Position numbers and translations under genes: made by a program. Shown one piece after another: positions 13,364 through 20,982 of a stretch of DNA of 36,744 nt (position 1 is the stretch's first letter; every line of letters begins with the position of its first letter). Under the pieces are notes generated by a model, which was given only the letters and a program-made list of their open reading frames with translations, did no database searches and was not told where the DNA came from. The stretch is from positions 1 to 36,744 of the forward strand of contig JAFABA010000011.1 of NCBI GenBank assembly GCA_023426265.1, in the 5' to 3' direction. The DNA is from Bacillota bacterium (lineage in GTDB: Bacteria; Bacillota; Clostridia; Christensenellales; CAG-138).

Positions 13364-13771
13364 ATGAGAACGAAGCGGAGGAAAAAGCAGCCGGAAAAAC
13401 GAAGCGGGGCGCTTTTGCGGGTTGTGAAGGCGTCGCTTTTGGGGTGCATCCTCACCATTATCGCCATATTGTTTTTTGCGCTGCTGTTGAAAATTGAACT
13501 TTTGGGCGAGGAAGCCATACCCATCATTACCAGCATCATCAAAGCTCTGTGCGCCGCATTTGCGGGGTTGCTGGCTGCGCGCAGCAGCGAAGGGCACGGC
13601 TGGATATGGGGCGGTGTCGGGGGCGCCGTGTACGTGCTGATTTCATTTGTGGCGTTTTCCCTGGTGGAAAAGACCATGGCGTTTACGCTCGGCCTTTTGG
13701 CCGACATCGTGATGGGATTTGTCGCCGGCATTGCGGGAAGCCTTATTTTACAGTTGAAAAAGCCCGCATAG
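13364..13771 (+). CDS. TIGR04086 family membrane protein
   Basis: A 135-aa protein with a basic N-terminus (RTKRRKKQPEKR) and four hydrophobic segments (about 20-42, 50-70, 80-102 and 105-130). Size, topology and position next to yajC match the TIGR04086 family of Firmicutes membrane proteins, whose function is not known to me. A G-rich ribosome site lies about 10 nt before ATG 13364. No dedicated promoter is clear between the yajC terminator and this gene; the 43-bp gap is very short. Confidence 0.75.
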   Translation: MRTKRRKKQPEKRSGALLRVVKASLLGCILTIIAILFFALLLKIELLGEEAIPIITSIIKALCAAFAGLLAARSSEGHGWIWGGVGGAVYVLISFVAFSLVEKTMAFTLGLLADIVMGFVAGIAGSLILQLKKPA

Positions 13772-13792
13772 CGGCTTTGGGTCGGTTTTTGC

Positions 13793-13821
13793 TTGTCAAC
13801 TGTGCGCCAAAAGCGTATAAT
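13793..13821 (+). promoter_or_regulatory. Promoter of the RNase J gene
   Basis: TTGTCA (13793-13798), a 17-bp spacer and a perfect TATAAT (13816-13821). The start codon is 157 bp downstream, leaving a long leader. Confidence 0.75.
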
Positions 13822-13827
13822 AACACA

Positions 13828-13970
13828 AGTTGTCAGCGAAGAGTTCAGGCGGCACAGCCGGGGAGCGAGCCCGCAGCAGCCCAATACCACCTGTTGAACG
13901 CAGGACAGGCGGGTAAGGCTTAGCAAAAGGGTACGCGCTCCGGTATGAGCCGTCTATTAAAGAAGGAGAG
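13828..13970 (+). ncRNA. Structured-looking 5' leader or small RNA ahead of RNase J, unknown class
   Basis: About 143 nt of GC-rich sequence separate the promoter from the ribosome site and hold no convincing gene. Pairing is possible between GTTCAGGCGG (13842-13851) and CCACCTGTTGAAC (13887-13899), and between GGCTTA (13917-13922) and TGAGCC (13946-13951) close to the ribosome site. I could not match it to T-box, 6S, SRP or a riboswitch class. It may be a leader controlling RNase J expression, for example by RNase J self-cleavage, or an unannotated RNA; both are inference. Confidence 0.3.
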
Positions 13971-13977
13971 TTGTTTT

Positions 13978-15636
13978 TTGGCTTCAAAACTAAAGATTAT
14001 TCCGTTGGGCGGCGTAGCCGAAATCGGCAAAAACATGACCGTAATTGAATACGGGAAAGATATTGTCGTAATTGATTGCGGGCTGATTTTCCCCGATGAA
14101 GAAATGTTGGGTATCGATCTCGTTATCCCCGATATGACATACTTGGAAAAAAACATAGACAAGCTGCGCGGCTTCTTGATTACCCACGGGCATGAGGACC
14201 ATATCGGCGCGGTGCCTTTTGCACTGCAAAAATTTCCGGAAGTCCCCGTTTATGGCACAAAGCTGACCGTTGCCCTTATTGAGCACAAGCTTGAGGAGCA
14301 AAAGCTCGGCAAGGAAATGCTCCGCTGCGTGAGCCCAGGGGACACGTTGAAGCTGGGCTGCTTCAATATCGAGTTTATCAAGACCTGCCATTCCATAGCA
14401 GGAGCCGTGGCGCTTGCCGTCACGACACCGATCGGTACCGTGATCCATACCGGAGACTTTAAGGTGGACTATACGCCCATAGACGGCGAGCCCATGAACA
14501 TCGCCCGGTTTGCGCACTACGGCTCCAAGGGCGTGCTCGCGCTGATGTCGGACAGCACGAACGTGGAACGACCCGGCCACACGCAATCCGAGCGTGAAAT
14601 CGGCAAGACATTCGAGCATTACTTTGATACGGCGGAAGGCCGGGTGATCGTGGCCTCCTTCGCCTCCAATATTTACCGCATCCAGCAGGTGGCGGACGTC
14701 GCGATCGCCCATGGGCGTGTGATTTGTTTCCAGGGGCGCAGCATGGTCAATATCGCGCAGACGGCGATTGAACTGGGGTATCTCAATATCCCCCAGGAAA
14801 GCATCGTGGAAGTTGAGAAGCTGCGCAAATACCGGGACGATCAGGTTTGCGTCATCACCACCGGCAGCCAGGGCGAGCCGATGAGCGGACTGTTCCGTAT
14901 GGCGAATTCCTCGCACAAGCTCAACATCGGCAAAGGCGATACCGTCATCATATCCGCTTCCGCAATCCCCGGGAACGAGCGTGGCGTGGCCCGCGTGATC
15001 AACCAGCTGTTCCAGAAGGGCGCAATGGTGGTATACGACCAGATGGCGGACGTCCACGTTTCAGGCCACGCCTGCCGGGAAGAGCTCAGGCTGATGCTCA
15101 ACCTCACCAAACCCAAGTATTTTATCCCTGTGCACGGCGAATACAGGCACCTTTATATGCACGGCCAGCTCGCGCAGGAGATGGGCATGGAAGCCGATCA
15201 TGTTTTTATGACGGATATCGGGGATATCGTGGAGCTTACGGTCAACTCCGGCAAGATCAACGGCAGCGTGCCTGCGGGAAGCGTCATGATAGACGGTCTT
15301 GGCGTTGGCGACATCGGAAATGTGGTACTAAAGGACCGCCGTCTCCTGTCCCAGGACGGGCTTGTTGCCATCGTCATCGCGCTGCAGAAAAAAACCGGCA
15401 AGCTTTTAGCGGGGCCGGAGCTCATTTCCCGCGGGTTTGTATATGTGCGCGAATCGGAGGACCTCATCAACGAAGCCTGCGACCTTATACGCCCGCAGGC
15501 CGCGCTGTTTGAACAGCACCACCAATCCGATTGGGCAAATATCAAAAACGGCATGCGCAACGTCCTGCGCGAATATCTGTACAACAAAACGAAACGTAAC
15601 CCGGTGATACTGCCCATCATCGTGGAAATACCTTAA
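13978..15636 (+). CDS. rnj: Ribonuclease J
   Basis: A 552-aa beta-CASP metallo-beta-lactamase ribonuclease with 5'-3' exonuclease and endonuclease activity, central to RNA maturation and decay in Firmicutes. The zinc site H70-G-H72-E-D74-H75 is intact, with H138 (TCHSIAGAV) and D160 (HTGDFKVD) further on, then SDSTNVERPGHT and the beta-CASP VHGEYRHLYMH. Length is normal. I chose TTG 13978 because AGAAGGAG (13961-13968) sits 9 nt upstream and the protein then begins in register with the family; an in-frame ATG at 13945 lies before that ribosome site. Its own promoter and a long leader precede it. Confidence 0.95.
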   Translation: MASKLKIIPLGGVAEIGKNMTVIEYGKDIVVIDCGLIFPDEEMLGIDLVIPDMTYLEKNIDKLRGFLITHGHEDHIGAVPFALQKFPEVPVYGTKLTVALIEHKLEEQKLGKEMLRCVSPGDTLKLGCFNIEFIKTCHSIAGAVALAVTTPIGTVIHTGDFKVDYTPIDGEPMNIARFAHYGSKGVLALMSDSTNVERPGHTQSEREIGKTFEHYFDTAEGRVIVASFASNIYRIQQVADVAIAHGRVICFQGRSMVNIAQTAIELGYLNIPQESIVEVEKLRKYRDDQVCVITTGSQGEPMSGLFRMANSSHKLNIGKGDTVIISASAIPGNERGVARVINQLFQKGAMVVYDQMADVHVSGHACREELRLMLNLTKPKYFIPVHGEYRHLYMHGQLAQEMGMEADHVFMTDIGDIVELTVNSGKINGSVPAGSVMIDGLGVGDIGNVVLKDRRLLSQDGLVAIVIALQKKTGKLLAGPELISRGFVYVRESEDLINEACDLIRPQAALFEQHHQSDWANIKNGMRNVLREYLYNKTKRNPVILPIIVEIP

Positions 15637-15643
15637 ACAAAAG

Positions 15644-15664
15644 GCGCCGCGATTGCGGCGCTTT
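15644..15664 (+). terminator. Weak terminator-like hairpin between RNase J and ylbF
   Basis: A perfect 7-bp stem GCGCCGC (15644-15650) / GCGGCGC (15655-15661) with a GATT loop is followed by only TTT and then CATCTTT. It may attenuate rather than end transcription, allowing some read-through to the ylbF gene 31 bp downstream. Confidence 0.55.
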
Positions 15665-15694
15665 CATCTTTACATCGAAAGGAGACCGTGGATC

Positions 15695-16039
15695 ATGGCA
15701 ATCACACAAGCGGCACAGGCCCTTGCATCTGAACTTTGTCAAAGCGAGGAATACCTTAGCTTTATCAGCGCGCGGGAAAAGGCCATGCAAAACGACAGTA
15801 TCCGCGGATTTTATAAGGAGTACAAACGGCTCCAGATGCAGGCGCAGGCGGACGCCATGGCGGGCAGGCAATCTCCCCAAACGCTTCAACAGCTGCAACA
15901 TATTGGGGAGCTTTTGCAGTTTGATCCGGATGCCGCGGAATTCCTGCTGGCGGAATACCGCCTCAACAGCCTGTTGGGAAGCGTGTACAAGCTTCTTGCC
16001 GAAGCTGTGGAAGCCGACCTGAGCATGTTCGATGGATAA
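15695..16039 (+). CDS. YlbF family protein (RicF-like)
   Basis: A 114-aa, mostly helical YlbF/YmcA-family protein. In Bacillus the family members RicF (YlbF) and RicA (YmcA), with RicT, form an iron-sulfur complex that steers RNase Y and sporulation; the position next to RNase J fits an RNA-decay role. Here the only cysteine is Cys15, so it lacks a Cys-rich C-terminal tail, unlike the second family member at 35360-35749. ATG 15695 follows AAGGAG at 15679-15684; an in-frame upstream start at 15653 falls in the terminator-like hairpin. Which Ric protein it corresponds to is uncertain. Confidence 0.78.
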   Translation: MAITQAAQALASELCQSEEYLSFISAREKAMQNDSIRGFYKEYKRLQMQAQADAMAGRQSPQTLQQLQHIGELLQFDPDAAEFLLAEYRLNSLLGSVYKLLAEAVEADLSMFDG

Positions 16040-16081
16040 TCTTCCCGGAAGGCCCGCTTTGTTGCGCGCGCCTTCCGTACT

Positions 16082-16313
16082 TGGTATAATAGCCGCAAGC
16101 GACTATTATACAGCTTATTCTTATGCGCGTGCGATTTTCGCCTGCGGCCCAAACGCACATGCGCGGATTATACCATATCCGCTTTGCTTCTATGGTATAA
16201 TAGCCGCAAGCGGCTATTATACAGCTTATTCTTTATGCGCGTGCGATTTTCGCCTGCGGCCCAAACGCACATGCGCGGATTATACCATATCCGCTTTGCT
16301 TCTATGGTATAAT
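16082..16313. repeat. Tandem 111/112-bp compound-palindrome repeat
   Basis: Two nearly identical copies (16082-16192 and 16193-16304) and the first 9 bp of a third (TGGTATAAT, 16305-16313) lie in the gap between ylbF and mltG. The copies differ by one T insertion and a G/A change. Each unit holds a hairpin GTATAATAGCCG-CAAG-CGGCTATTATAC (12 bp, perfect in copy 2, one mismatch in copy 1), an outer inverted pair ATGGTATAAT / ATTATACCAT, and an inner GCGCGTGCG / CGCACATGCGC pair. TGGTATAAT is an extended -10 motif; the third copy may serve mltG. The unit does not recur elsewhere in the window. No gene is credible across it. Confidence 0.85.
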
Positions 16314-16350
16314 AAAAGAAAGGCAATGCGATATGCAAACGGAGGAGCTT

Positions 16351-17499
16351 ATGCCTAGAAAGTGGAGTTTTAAAGGGCCGTCGCCGGCCTTACGACATAC
16401 ATGGCGGTTTTTACGGCCCGTATTGATACTTTTATTAAGCCTTGGCATGACGTATGCGATCTTTTCCTTTGGAATCAATTACGTATTGGGCCGCTATATC
16501 AACCCCGTGGACAGCAGCGACGCTACCCCGGTGGCGTTTGTGGTGGAAAAAAACGACTCCGCAAGTGCCGTCGCCACCAAGCTCTATCACGCTTTTGGCG
16601 GAAATAAGCCCGGGCTTATTTCCAACACGGCGGTTTTTAAGGTATATGTCGATTTTGTAGGCAAAGCCAACAGCCTCAAAGCCGGTACCTATGTCCTTTC
16701 AAGAAACATGGATATCCCGGAAATCGTGGATATCATATGCGCGGGCAACCCGCCAAGGCAGACCGTAAACCTGAGGGTTCAGGAGGGGTATACCATAAAC
16801 GGCGTGCTGTGGTCCATGCAGCAGGCAGGCCTTACTGTGGATGAACAGGAATTTTTGCGGCTGTGCAATGACAGAAAGGCGTTTGAAACCTATCCGTTCC
16901 TGGCAGCCATACAGGAAAAGCCGGAAAAACCGCGCGATTACTTCCTGGAAGGCTACCTCTTCCCGGATACCTATGAGGTATTTGCGGATACCACGCCCGA
17001 AAGCGTCATCAACAAGATGCTGGTGCGCTTTAACGAAATATTTACAGAAGAATACCTTGCGCGCGCCAAGGAAATGGATATGAGCATAGACGACGTCATT
17101 ACGCTCGCCTCCATCATCGAGCGCGAAGCGTCTGTCAAAGAGGATTTCTACAAGGTCTCCGCGGTATTCCACAACCGTTTGAATGCCGGGGAACGCCTCG
17201 AGTCCTGCGCCACCATGCAGTACGCGCTTAAGGTGAACAAATACGTTTATACGGCAGCGGAGAAAGCGACCGATTCGCCCTACAATACGTACCTGTATGG
17301 CGGGCTTCCCGCGGGGCCCATTTCGAACCCCGGCAAACTGGCCATAGAGGCCGCGCTTTATCCGAACGAAGAATATATCGAAGGCGGATACAAGTTTTTC
17401 TGCAACATGGATCTTCCGGAGAACGAAGCGCTGGTGTTCGCAAAAACGCTTGAGGAGCATGAGGCGAACATCGCAAAATACTCCCAGTACTGGTCCTGA
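16351..17499 (+). CDS. mltG: Endolytic transglycosylase MltG
   Basis: A 382-aa membrane-anchored murein lyase that cleaves nascent glycan strands and sets their length. An N-terminal cytoplasmic basic stretch and one membrane segment (about 21-44) precede a LysM-like region and the YceG-like catalytic domain. Signatures: EGYLFPDTYEV, the catalytic Glu257 in ASIIERE, and YNTYLYGGLPAGPISNPG. I chose ATG 16351, directly behind GGAGGA (16341-16346); ATG 16333 is an alternative, 6 residues longer. It is followed by a U32 gene, as yrrL is followed by yrrN/yrrO in Bacillus. Confidence 0.94.
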   Translation: MPRKWSFKGPSPALRHTWRFLRPVLILLLSLGMTYAIFSFGINYVLGRYINPVDSSDATPVAFVVEKNDSASAVATKLYHAFGGNKPGLISNTAVFKVYVDFVGKANSLKAGTYVLSRNMDIPEIVDIICAGNPPRQTVNLRVQEGYTINGVLWSMQQAGLTVDEQEFLRLCNDRKAFETYPFLAAIQEKPEKPRDYFLEGYLFPDTYEVFADTTPESVINKMLVRFNEIFTEEYLARAKEMDMSIDDVITLASIIEREASVKEDFYKVSAVFHNRLNAGERLESCATMQYALKVNKYVYTAAEKATDSPYNTYLYGGLPAGPISNPGKLAIEAALYPNEEYIEGGYKFFCNMDLPENEALVFAKTLEEHEANIAKYSQYWS

Positions 17500-17531
17500 T
17501 ACCAATCTCATTTTAAAACGGAATTGGTATC
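17498..17531. repeat. Inverted repeat after mltG
   Basis: GATACCAAT (17498-17506) and ATTGGTATC (17523-17531) pair perfectly around a 16-nt loop, starting inside the mltG stop codon. There is no T-tract, so it may be an mRNA 3' structure or a protein-binding site rather than a terminator. The remaining sequence to 17628 shows no clear promoter. Confidence 0.5.
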
Positions 17532-17628
17532 GTGGCGCGTGCCGCGCGGCGGCGGGAGCACGGGTGGATTCATTCCGCTTGCGCGACCAAACAAAAAGCG
17601 TTACCTGTTTATTTGAGAATAACATGAT

Positions 17629-18858
17629 ATGAAACTCCCTGAATTACTGGCCCCTGCGGGCAATATGGAACGCTTTTACACGGCATTGCGCTTTGGTGCG
17701 GATGCCGTGTATGTCGGTATGCGGCAAATGAGTCTCAGGAATTTTGCCGATAACTTTACACTGGATCAGCTCTTTGAGGCGTGCGATTTTGCGCACAGGC
17801 ACAATAAGCGTGTCTATGTGGCGGTCAACGCCTTTGCGCGGAACGACGAACTGATCGGTCTGCCTTCATTTTTAAACGATCTGCACACTGCGGGCACGGA
17901 CGCGCTGATCGTCAACGACCCCGGAGTCCTTCGCCTTGCGCGGGAGCATGTCCCCGACATGGAACTGCATTTGAGCACGCAGGCGAATACGCTCAATTCC
18001 CACGCCGCAAGATTCTGGAGGGAACAGGGAATCAAGCGCATCGTGCTTGCGCGGGAGCTTTCTCTTGAGGAAGCGCGCGCCATCAAAGAAAACGTACCCG
18101 GGCTTGAAATTGAACTTTTTGTCCATGGCGCCATGTGCGTTTCCTATTCCGGGCGCTGCCTGCTGAGCAATTATAGTAACGGACGAGATTCCAACAAGGG
18201 CGAATGCGCGCAACCCTGCCGCTGGACATATGAGCTGCGGGAGCGGGGGAAGAACGGGGAGTACTTTTCCATAGAGCAGGATGAGCGCGGAACATATGTG
18301 CTCAATTCCCGGGACCTAAATTTGCTGCCCAGGCTCAACGAGGTACTGCTGACGGGCGCTGACAGCCTGAAGATCGAAGGCCGCATGAAGAGCGTCTACT
18401 ATGTGGCCACCGTCGTGAACGCCTACCGCATGGCGCTCGACGCATATCGGAGCCGCCCTTTCAACGGGCCGCCGGACGCTGCGCTCATTGAGGAGCTTCA
18501 TAAGGCCAGCCACCGGCCCTATACCACCGGCTTTGCATTCGGGAATCCCGGGGCAGAAGGGCAGATGCCGCACAGCGCAAGCTATGTGCAGACGCATGAG
18601 CTTTCCGCGGTGGTGCTTGAATGCAACGAAGCGCAGCATAGCGCGCTGATCGAGCAGCGCAATCGATTCTTTCTGGGGGATACGCTGGAGATCCTTTCTC
18701 CCGGCAGCATCGACCGGACGATTATGATTGCTTCCATGCGGACGGAGGATGGGGAAGAGGTAACTTCAGCCCCCCATCCGCAGCAGCACTTGTGGATCGC
18801 GGCCGAACAGCCATTACAGGCGGGTGATATGCTGCGCAAAAAGCTGCCGCAACAATAA
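17629..18858 (+). CDS. U32 family protein (TrhP/YrrO-like tRNA hydroxylation protein)
   Basis: A 409-aa U32 (collagenase-like) family member. Characterised relatives TrhP (YegQ, YrrN/YrrO) are needed for prephenate-dependent 5-hydroxyuridine formation at tRNA position 34, rather than proteolysis. The N-terminal signature ELLAPAGNMERFYTALRFGADAVYVG and the Cys set C170, C177, C193, C197 (FVHGAMCVSYSGRC ... GECAQPCRW) are present, as is the RDLNLL-KIEGRMKS region near 225-255. The pairing with mltG matches the Bacillus yrrL-yrrO locus, which favours the tRNA role. The start ATG 17629 has only a weak ribosome site (GAGAATAAC). Confidence 0.9.
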   Translation: MKLPELLAPAGNMERFYTALRFGADAVYVGMRQMSLRNFADNFTLDQLFEACDFAHRHNKRVYVAVNAFARNDELIGLPSFLNDLHTAGTDALIVNDPGVLRLAREHVPDMELHLSTQANTLNSHAARFWREQGIKRIVLARELSLEEARAIKENVPGLEIELFVHGAMCVSYSGRCLLSNYSNGRDSNKGECAQPCRWTYELRERGKNGEYFSIEQDERGTYVLNSRDLNLLPRLNEVLLTGADSLKIEGRMKSVYYVATVVNAYRMALDAYRSRPFNGPPDAALIEELHKASHRPYTTGFAFGNPGAEGQMPHSASYVQTHELSAVVLECNEAQHSALIEQRNRFFLGDTLEILSPGSIDRTIMIASMRTEDGEEVTSAPHPQQHLWIAAEQPLQAGDMLRKKLPQQ

Positions 18859-18887
18859 ACCGTAATAGAGCCGGGGAGGGGGATGGT

Positions 18888-19355
18888 ATGCTGTACTTGA
18901 GGCCGATTGAGGAAGTCGATCTTTCGTTTCTGGACATATGGCTTCATAAGCCGTATATTCTCAAGTGGTATGAAGATCCGAACGCCTGGCTGGATGAAAT
19001 CGGGCAACGAAACGGCAAGTTTTCCTTTATCCGCCATTTTATCGTAATGGACGGCGGTCAGCCGGTCGGGTTCTGCCAGTATTATGATTGCATTGAGGCG
19101 GGGCAGGATTGGTATTCCGTTTCTGTTCGGGGCGAAACCTACAGCATCGATTATTTAATTGGAGAAGAGCCATATCTTCATAAAGGCAATGGCAAACGGA
19201 TCATTCGATTGCTGATCGAGGCGATCCGCACACACACGCAGGCAAAGGAAATCATCGCTCAACCGGAAGAAGAGAACCTGCCCTCCTGCAAAGTGCTGTT
19301 ATCCTGCGGATTTGTATATGATGCAACGGCCGGTTATTATCGTTTCGCGCTTTAA
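18888..19355 (+). CDS. GNAT N-acetyltransferase, AAC(6')-like
   Basis: A 155-aa GNAT acetyltransferase. The order of motifs resembles aminoglycoside 6'-N-acetyltransferase-like proteins: WYEDPNAWLDEI (27-38), GFCQYYD (61-67), SIDYLIGEEPYLHKGNGKRII (86-106, with the acetyl-CoA loop HKGNGK) and AQPEEENLPSCKVLLSCGF (124-142). Chromosomal relatives are often of unknown substrate, so drug resistance is not implied. GGGAGGGGGA precedes ATG 18888, 29 bp after the U32 gene, and a strong terminator follows, so it ends the mltG-U32-GNAT run. Confidence 0.85.
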   Translation: MLYLRPIEEVDLSFLDIWLHKPYILKWYEDPNAWLDEIGQRNGKFSFIRHFIVMDGGQPVGFCQYYDCIEAGQDWYSVSVRGETYSIDYLIGEEPYLHKGNGKRIIRLLIEAIRTHTQAKEIIAQPEEENLPSCKVLLSCGFVYDATAGYYRFAL

Positions 19356-19367
19356 AATTCAGACCGG

Positions 19368-19420
19368 CGGCGTGTTTGAAACCAGCTTCAAACACGCCGT
19401 CCTTATTCTTGTTTGTTTTT
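19368..19420 (+). terminator. Strong terminator after the GNAT gene
   Basis: A perfect 13-bp stem CGGCGTGTTTGAA (19368-19380) / TTCAAACACGCCG (19387-19399) with a 6-nt loop is followed by a T-rich stretch ending in TTGTTTTT. Confidence 0.85.
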
Positions 19421-19514
19421 AATCGACTCTATTTATAGACTTCTTGGGACAAACAACCAACAAGCTGTCTAGAGCATATGCTGATACACCGCAGAATTAG
19501 GGAGGTATTGGCAT

Positions 19515-20201
19515 ATGCTCGATATCCTGATGCAGCTCTGCAAGGACATTTTCTTTTTTGCCGCCTACATCAACAATGGAAACTCGTTCCCCGAACCCCT
19601 GACCCCGGAACAGGAAAAAGAATGCCTTGCGCGCTACGCAAAAGGGGATGACGAAGCAAGGTCCATGCTCATTGAACACAATCTGCGCCTGGTCGCCCAT
19701 ATTGCAAAGAAATTTGCCGGAACAAACCGGGACAGCGACGACGTCATATCCATCGGTACGATAGGCCTCATCAAAGCGGTTTCCACTTATGATGCGCAAA
19801 AGGGCACCGCGCTTGCGACCTATGCCGCAAGATGCATTGAAAACGAAATTTTGATGAGCATCCGTTCCGACAAACGCAGGCCATGCGAAGTATCCCTCAA
19901 CGACGCCATCGGCACAGACCGGGACGGCAACGACATCTCTCTTGCGGAGGTGATCGGCACGGATGACTCCCTTGTGGGGGACGAGGTGGAGCTGCGCATT
20001 GCGGTGGAGCAGCTTCGGCGCCTGATCAAAAAGCACCTGACGGAGCGCGAACGCCTGGTGATTGAGCTGCGGTATGGCCTTGCCGGAAACTTCTGCATGA
20101 CCCAGCGTGAAATCGCGAACATGCTGGATATTTCCCGCTCCTATGTGTCCCGCATTGAAAAAAAGGCGCTCAATAAGCTTTGCGAAGTGTTTGAAGGGTA
20201 A
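19515..20201 (+). CDS. sigK: RNA polymerase sporulation sigma factor SigK (pro-sigma-K)
   Basis: A 228-aa sigma-70 family factor of the late mother-cell SigK type. Residues 1 to about 26 form a hydrophobic pro-sequence (MLDILMQLCKDIFFFAAYIN), the membrane-tethering part that SpoIVFB removes in Bacillus. Region 2 is intact (IEHNLRLVAHIAKKF, DDVISIGTIGLIKAV, KGTALATYAARCIENEIL), as is region 4 (LTERERLVIELRYGL and a helix-turn-helix TQREIANMLDISRSYVSRIEKKAL). The gene is continuous, so no skin-type insertion splits it here. GGGAGGT precedes ATG 19515. It shows that the organism has, or recently had, endospore formation. I could not identify its SigE-type promoter with confidence. Confidence 0.92.
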   Translation: MLDILMQLCKDIFFFAAYINNGNSFPEPLTPEQEKECLARYAKGDDEARSMLIEHNLRLVAHIAKKFAGTNRDSDDVISIGTIGLIKAVSTYDAQKGTALATYAARCIENEILMSIRSDKRRPCEVSLNDAIGTDRDGNDISLAEVIGTDDSLVGDEVELRIAVEQLRRLIKKHLTERERLVIELRYGLAGNFCMTQREIANMLDISRSYVSRIEKKALNKLCEVFEG

Positions 20202-20298
20202 TGTGGCATAATGAATTGCATATCAAACGATATTGCAGACCGCACTATGCCGCAGGCATATGCGTGGAATAATATACTTTAGGGGAGGCTTTTTGCGT

Positions 20299-20787
20299 CT
20301 AGCACATCACAATAATGGTATGTGGCGTGGTTTGGGCCGGAATGCTTCTTGTAGAAGCACCATAGAGCACAATTAAATTCCTGTTTGCAGGGTTTCCTGT
20401 AAAGCTTTGATTGTTCTCCAAAAGTATCCGGGTGGAAGGGGAGAGGTTTAGTCTTAGCATACCGTCCCCACTTACCAGGTTTGTATCGAAATAATCCACC
20501 TTTACGTTATAATAGAGCGACGCTCTGGCCATCACAACCGCCTGATATTGTGGCGGAAAAATCAAAGCAACAGGGAGATCGGCATCATAAAACCCAATTG
20601 CCGCATCTCCCATCGACATGGTCGCATGGTCTACAAAATAAGTATTAGGCGCTACAATGAAATTTACAATATTTCCATCCTCATCCTGCAGCGACATGAA
20701 TTTGTAACAGCCGGTTGTTTGTTCGTTTCCCGTCCAAAAGTCGGTAATTTCACGAATTGTTCCTGAGAAGTATTGAAAATTGGCCAT
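20299..20787 (-). CDS. Conserved-looking hypothetical protein, 162 aa
   Basis: I do not recognise a family by name. The 162-aa protein has no signal peptide or membrane segment and is rich in beta-type sequence: IVNFIVAPNTYFVDH (40-54), ALIFPPQYQAVVMA (74-87), VDYFDTNLVSGDG (97-109) and LIVLYGASTRSIPAQTTPHTIIVMC at the end, which finishes on a cysteine. The ATG at 20785-20787 has AGGAG nearby. It converges with sigK (97 bp gap, no clear terminator) and is divergent from the TIM-barrel gene. A SigK-like promoter upstream hints at a sporulation role, which is inference. Confidence 0.75.
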   Translation of the reverse strand: MANFQYFSGTIREITDFWTGNEQTTGCYKFMSLQDEDGNIVNFIVAPNTYFVDHATMSMGDAAIGFYDADLPVALIFPPQYQAVVMARASLYYNVKVDYFDTNLVSGDGMLRLNLSPSTRILLENNQSFTGNPANRNLIVLYGASTRSIPAQTTPHTIIVMC

Positions 20788-20817
20788 GTCCTTGCTCCTG
20801 CCCCTTTAAAATTTATA

Positions 20818-20846
20818 TACTATATGAACTTGCGTAAGCTTTATGT
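20818..20846 (-). promoter_or_regulatory. Possible SigK/SigE-type promoter of the 162-aa hypothetical gene
   Basis: On the minus strand, CATATAGTA (20826-20818) fits the SigK -10 pattern CATAnnnTA exactly, and an ACA (20846-20844) lies 17 bp upstream where the consensus has mACm with about 16 bp. The -10 element is about 30 bp before the start codon. The match is short and could be chance. Confidence 0.35.
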
Positions 20847-20922
20847 CATTTGACAATTGCCTCCATTGCTGGCCGGCATTATATTTGAAGACAAGTCCGT
20901 TTTCTGCCGCATTTTGAAGAAA

Positions 20923-20958
20923 ACCCGGGTATAATAGAAAACTCGGGTATAATAGAAG
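20923..20958. repeat. Tandem 18-bp repeat with a duplicated -10 box
   Basis: ACCCGGGTATAATAGAAA (20923-20940) and ACTCGGGTATAATAGAAG (20941-20958) are adjacent copies, identical at 16 of 18 positions. Each has a TATAAT (20930-20935 and 20948-20953). They lie 25-60 bp before the start at 20983; no good -35 box is at the right distance from either. Confidence 0.8.
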
Positions 20959-20982
20959 TAACAATTTCGTAGGAGGCCTGCC

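Noticed and set aside
13921..13951. T-box-like AAGGGTACGCG in the RNase J leader
   Set aside because: It matches the T-box antiterminator only partly, and an RNase gene is not a usual T-box target.
13990..15057. A 355-codon open frame on the minus strand inside the RNase J gene
   Set aside because: It is a shadow of RNase J coding sequence, rich in His and without a recognisable domain or ribosome site.
16082..16313. CRISPR-like array
   Set aside because: There are only two units of 111/112 bp with no unique spacers and no cas genes nearby.
16032..16358. An open frame reading through the tandem repeat
   Set aside because: The repeated peptide simply mirrors the DNA repeat, there is no ribosome site, and the repeat is full of hairpins.
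16699..17625. A 308-codon open frame on the minus strand across mltG
   Set aside because: It is opposite the well-supported mltG and has no domain or regulatory signals.
18888..19355. Aminoglycoside resistance gene
   Set aside because: The GNAT resembles AAC(6') proteins in motif order only; many chromosomal relatives have other substrates, so resistance is not claimed.
19430..19500. SigE-type promoter before sigK
   Set aside because: GATACACC resembles part of the SigE -10 box, but no matching -35 element is found at the right distance.
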